64,000 nt of DNA, taken from assembly GCF_002902845.1 (NCBI RefSeq), contig NZ_PPTF01000098.1, forward strand, positions 80,507 through 144,506, in the 5' to 3' direction. Position numbers and translations under genes: made by a program. Numbering within the stretch: the stretch's first letter is position 1; the number at the start of each line of letters is the position of its first letter. Source of the DNA: Chromobacterium sinusclupearum (GTDB taxonomy: Bacteria > Pseudomonadota > Gammaproteobacteria > Burkholderiales > Chromobacteriaceae). Below, in pieces: positions 63,592 through 64,000 of this stretch. Under the pieces are notes generated by a model. That model ran no database searches, had not been told where the DNA came from, and saw only the letters and a program-made list of their open reading frames with translations.

Positions 63592-63723
63592 GGGCCGTAG
63601 GTTGGGCTGAATAAAATGAAGCCCAACGCTTACCGAGAATGAATAGATTTCACCTTATGGGAATCATTTTACTTTTCGTGATAAACGTTGGGCTTCGCAC
63701 GCTTAGCCCAACCTACGGCCCTA
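63590..63723. repeat. 130-bp MITE-like palindromic element
   Basis: Terminal inverted repeats TAGGGCCGTAGGTTGGGCT (63590-63608) and its exact complement (63705-63723). The outer TA pair could be a 2-bp target duplication. Internal copies of AGCCCAACG/CGTTGGGCT add a second palindrome. It encodes nothing. It cuts the toxin reading frame. Confidence 0.8.
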
Positions 63724-63761
63724 CTTTCCTTCAACTGTGAACAACGGCGATGAACAGGCTC

Positions 63762-63902
63762 TTAGTGAGATCTCTGCCAAATTCCAAAAAACACCCCGCC
63801 AACAATAAAAGATATAACAAGGAAAAATATAGTCCAATAAGCCACTCTGGCCCATTTAGGTAATTTCTTATACTCCTCTTCGCTCATATTTGATGGCATC
63901 AT
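63762..63902 (-). CDS. 46-residue membrane peptide
   Basis: A short gene. The charged start MMPSNMSEEEYKKLPKWAR is followed by one membrane helix (VAYWTIFFLVISFIVGGVFF) and a short basic end. AAAGGA lies before the ATG at 63902, which overlaps the stop of the upstream partial gene (ATGA), so they are translationally coupled. Function unknown. In a toxin-immunity locus it could be an immunity protein for a membrane-acting toxin. Confidence 0.6.
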   Translation of the reverse strand: MMPSNMSEEEYKKLPKWARVAYWTIFFLVISFIVGGVFFGIWQRSH

Positions 63903-64000
63903 TTCTTATCCTTTCCAGAAAATATTTTCGTCGAATAACCAGCAGGAGCCGCACCTATCCCTGGAGTAGCTAAGCCATATTCAATTGCACTCCCCCCCCC
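63899..64000 (-). CDS. C-terminal end of an unidentified protein (runs off window)
   Basis: The last 30 or so codons read SAIEYGLATPGIGAAPAGYS then TKIFSGKDKK and a stop. Small, Gly/Ala-rich; too short to assign. By position it is probably another toxin or adaptor of the polymorphic-toxin locus. A run of nine C (nine G on the coding strand) lies at the window edge within it. Confidence 0.4.
   Translation of the reverse strand, partial: GGGSAIEYGLATPGIGAAPAGYSTKIFSGKDKK

Noticed and set aside
1..64000. tRNA, rRNA or riboswitch genes
   Set aside because: No cloverleaf, rRNA or riboswitch pattern was recognised by eye; a covariance-model scan was not possible here.

Overview
The window looks like the replication-origin-proximal chromosome of a GC-rich betaproteobacterium, most plausibly a Chromobacterium-type member of the Neisseriales. 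The basis is gene order: rpmH-rnpA-yidD-yidC-mnmE on the minus strand face dnaA-dnaN-gyrB on the plus strand, next to a parC-pilS-pilR cluster. The genus is an inference. No tRNA, rRNA or CRISPR array was seen.

Layout. 1-9.6 kb is ordinary chromosome: the 5' part of hemA, a TonB-dependent receptor, an ElaA-type acetyltransferase, parC and a PilS/PilR-like two-component pair. 9.7-16.5 kb is an AT-richer island that reads as a ribosomally synthesised peptide (RiPP) cluster. It has a 54-residue double-glycine precursor gene at 12469-12633, two paralogous JmjC/cupin-type oxygenases behind it, and a divergent HlyD adaptor plus a C39-peptidase ABC exporter. 16.6-27.3 kb is core genome again, with a block of tandem palindromic repeats.

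From the gyrB stop codon onward the DNA is mobile. Element 1 (27319-45241) is an intact-looking Tn7-like transposon. It has perfect 12-bp terminal inverted repeats, a 5-bp GATTC target duplication that overlaps the gyrB stop codon, clustered TnsB-type sites in both ends, and tnsA-tnsB-tnsC plus two tniQ/tnsD genes. Its cargo is a one-polypeptide Type ISP restriction-modification enzyme with an XRE regulator, small membrane proteins, a DUF4062 protein and a DUF4365 nuclease-like protein. Directly beyond the second GATTC a second end-like sequence (TGTAGGATCCCACG, two 21-bp-spaced repeats) begins. It is followed by a second defence island and a second, diverged tnsABCD set (56.8-62.4 kb). That island holds an ABC-3C three-gene system with a restriction-nuclease effector, SIR2-HerA, a GNAT-membrane protein, a CoiA-like protein, two orphan antitoxins and two ribbon-helix-helix regulators. 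I could not find the far end of this second element. An IS5-family remnant sits there instead.

62.9-64 kb holds the AT-rich tail of a polymorphic-toxin locus: an Imm42-like immunity gene, a toxin C-terminal stub cut by a 130-bp MITE-like repeat, a 46-residue membrane peptide and a partial gene at the window edge.

The most promising novelty is the RiPP cluster with its twin oxygenases and short unannotated precursor. Next is the stacking of two Tn7-like defence elements on one gyrB attachment site.
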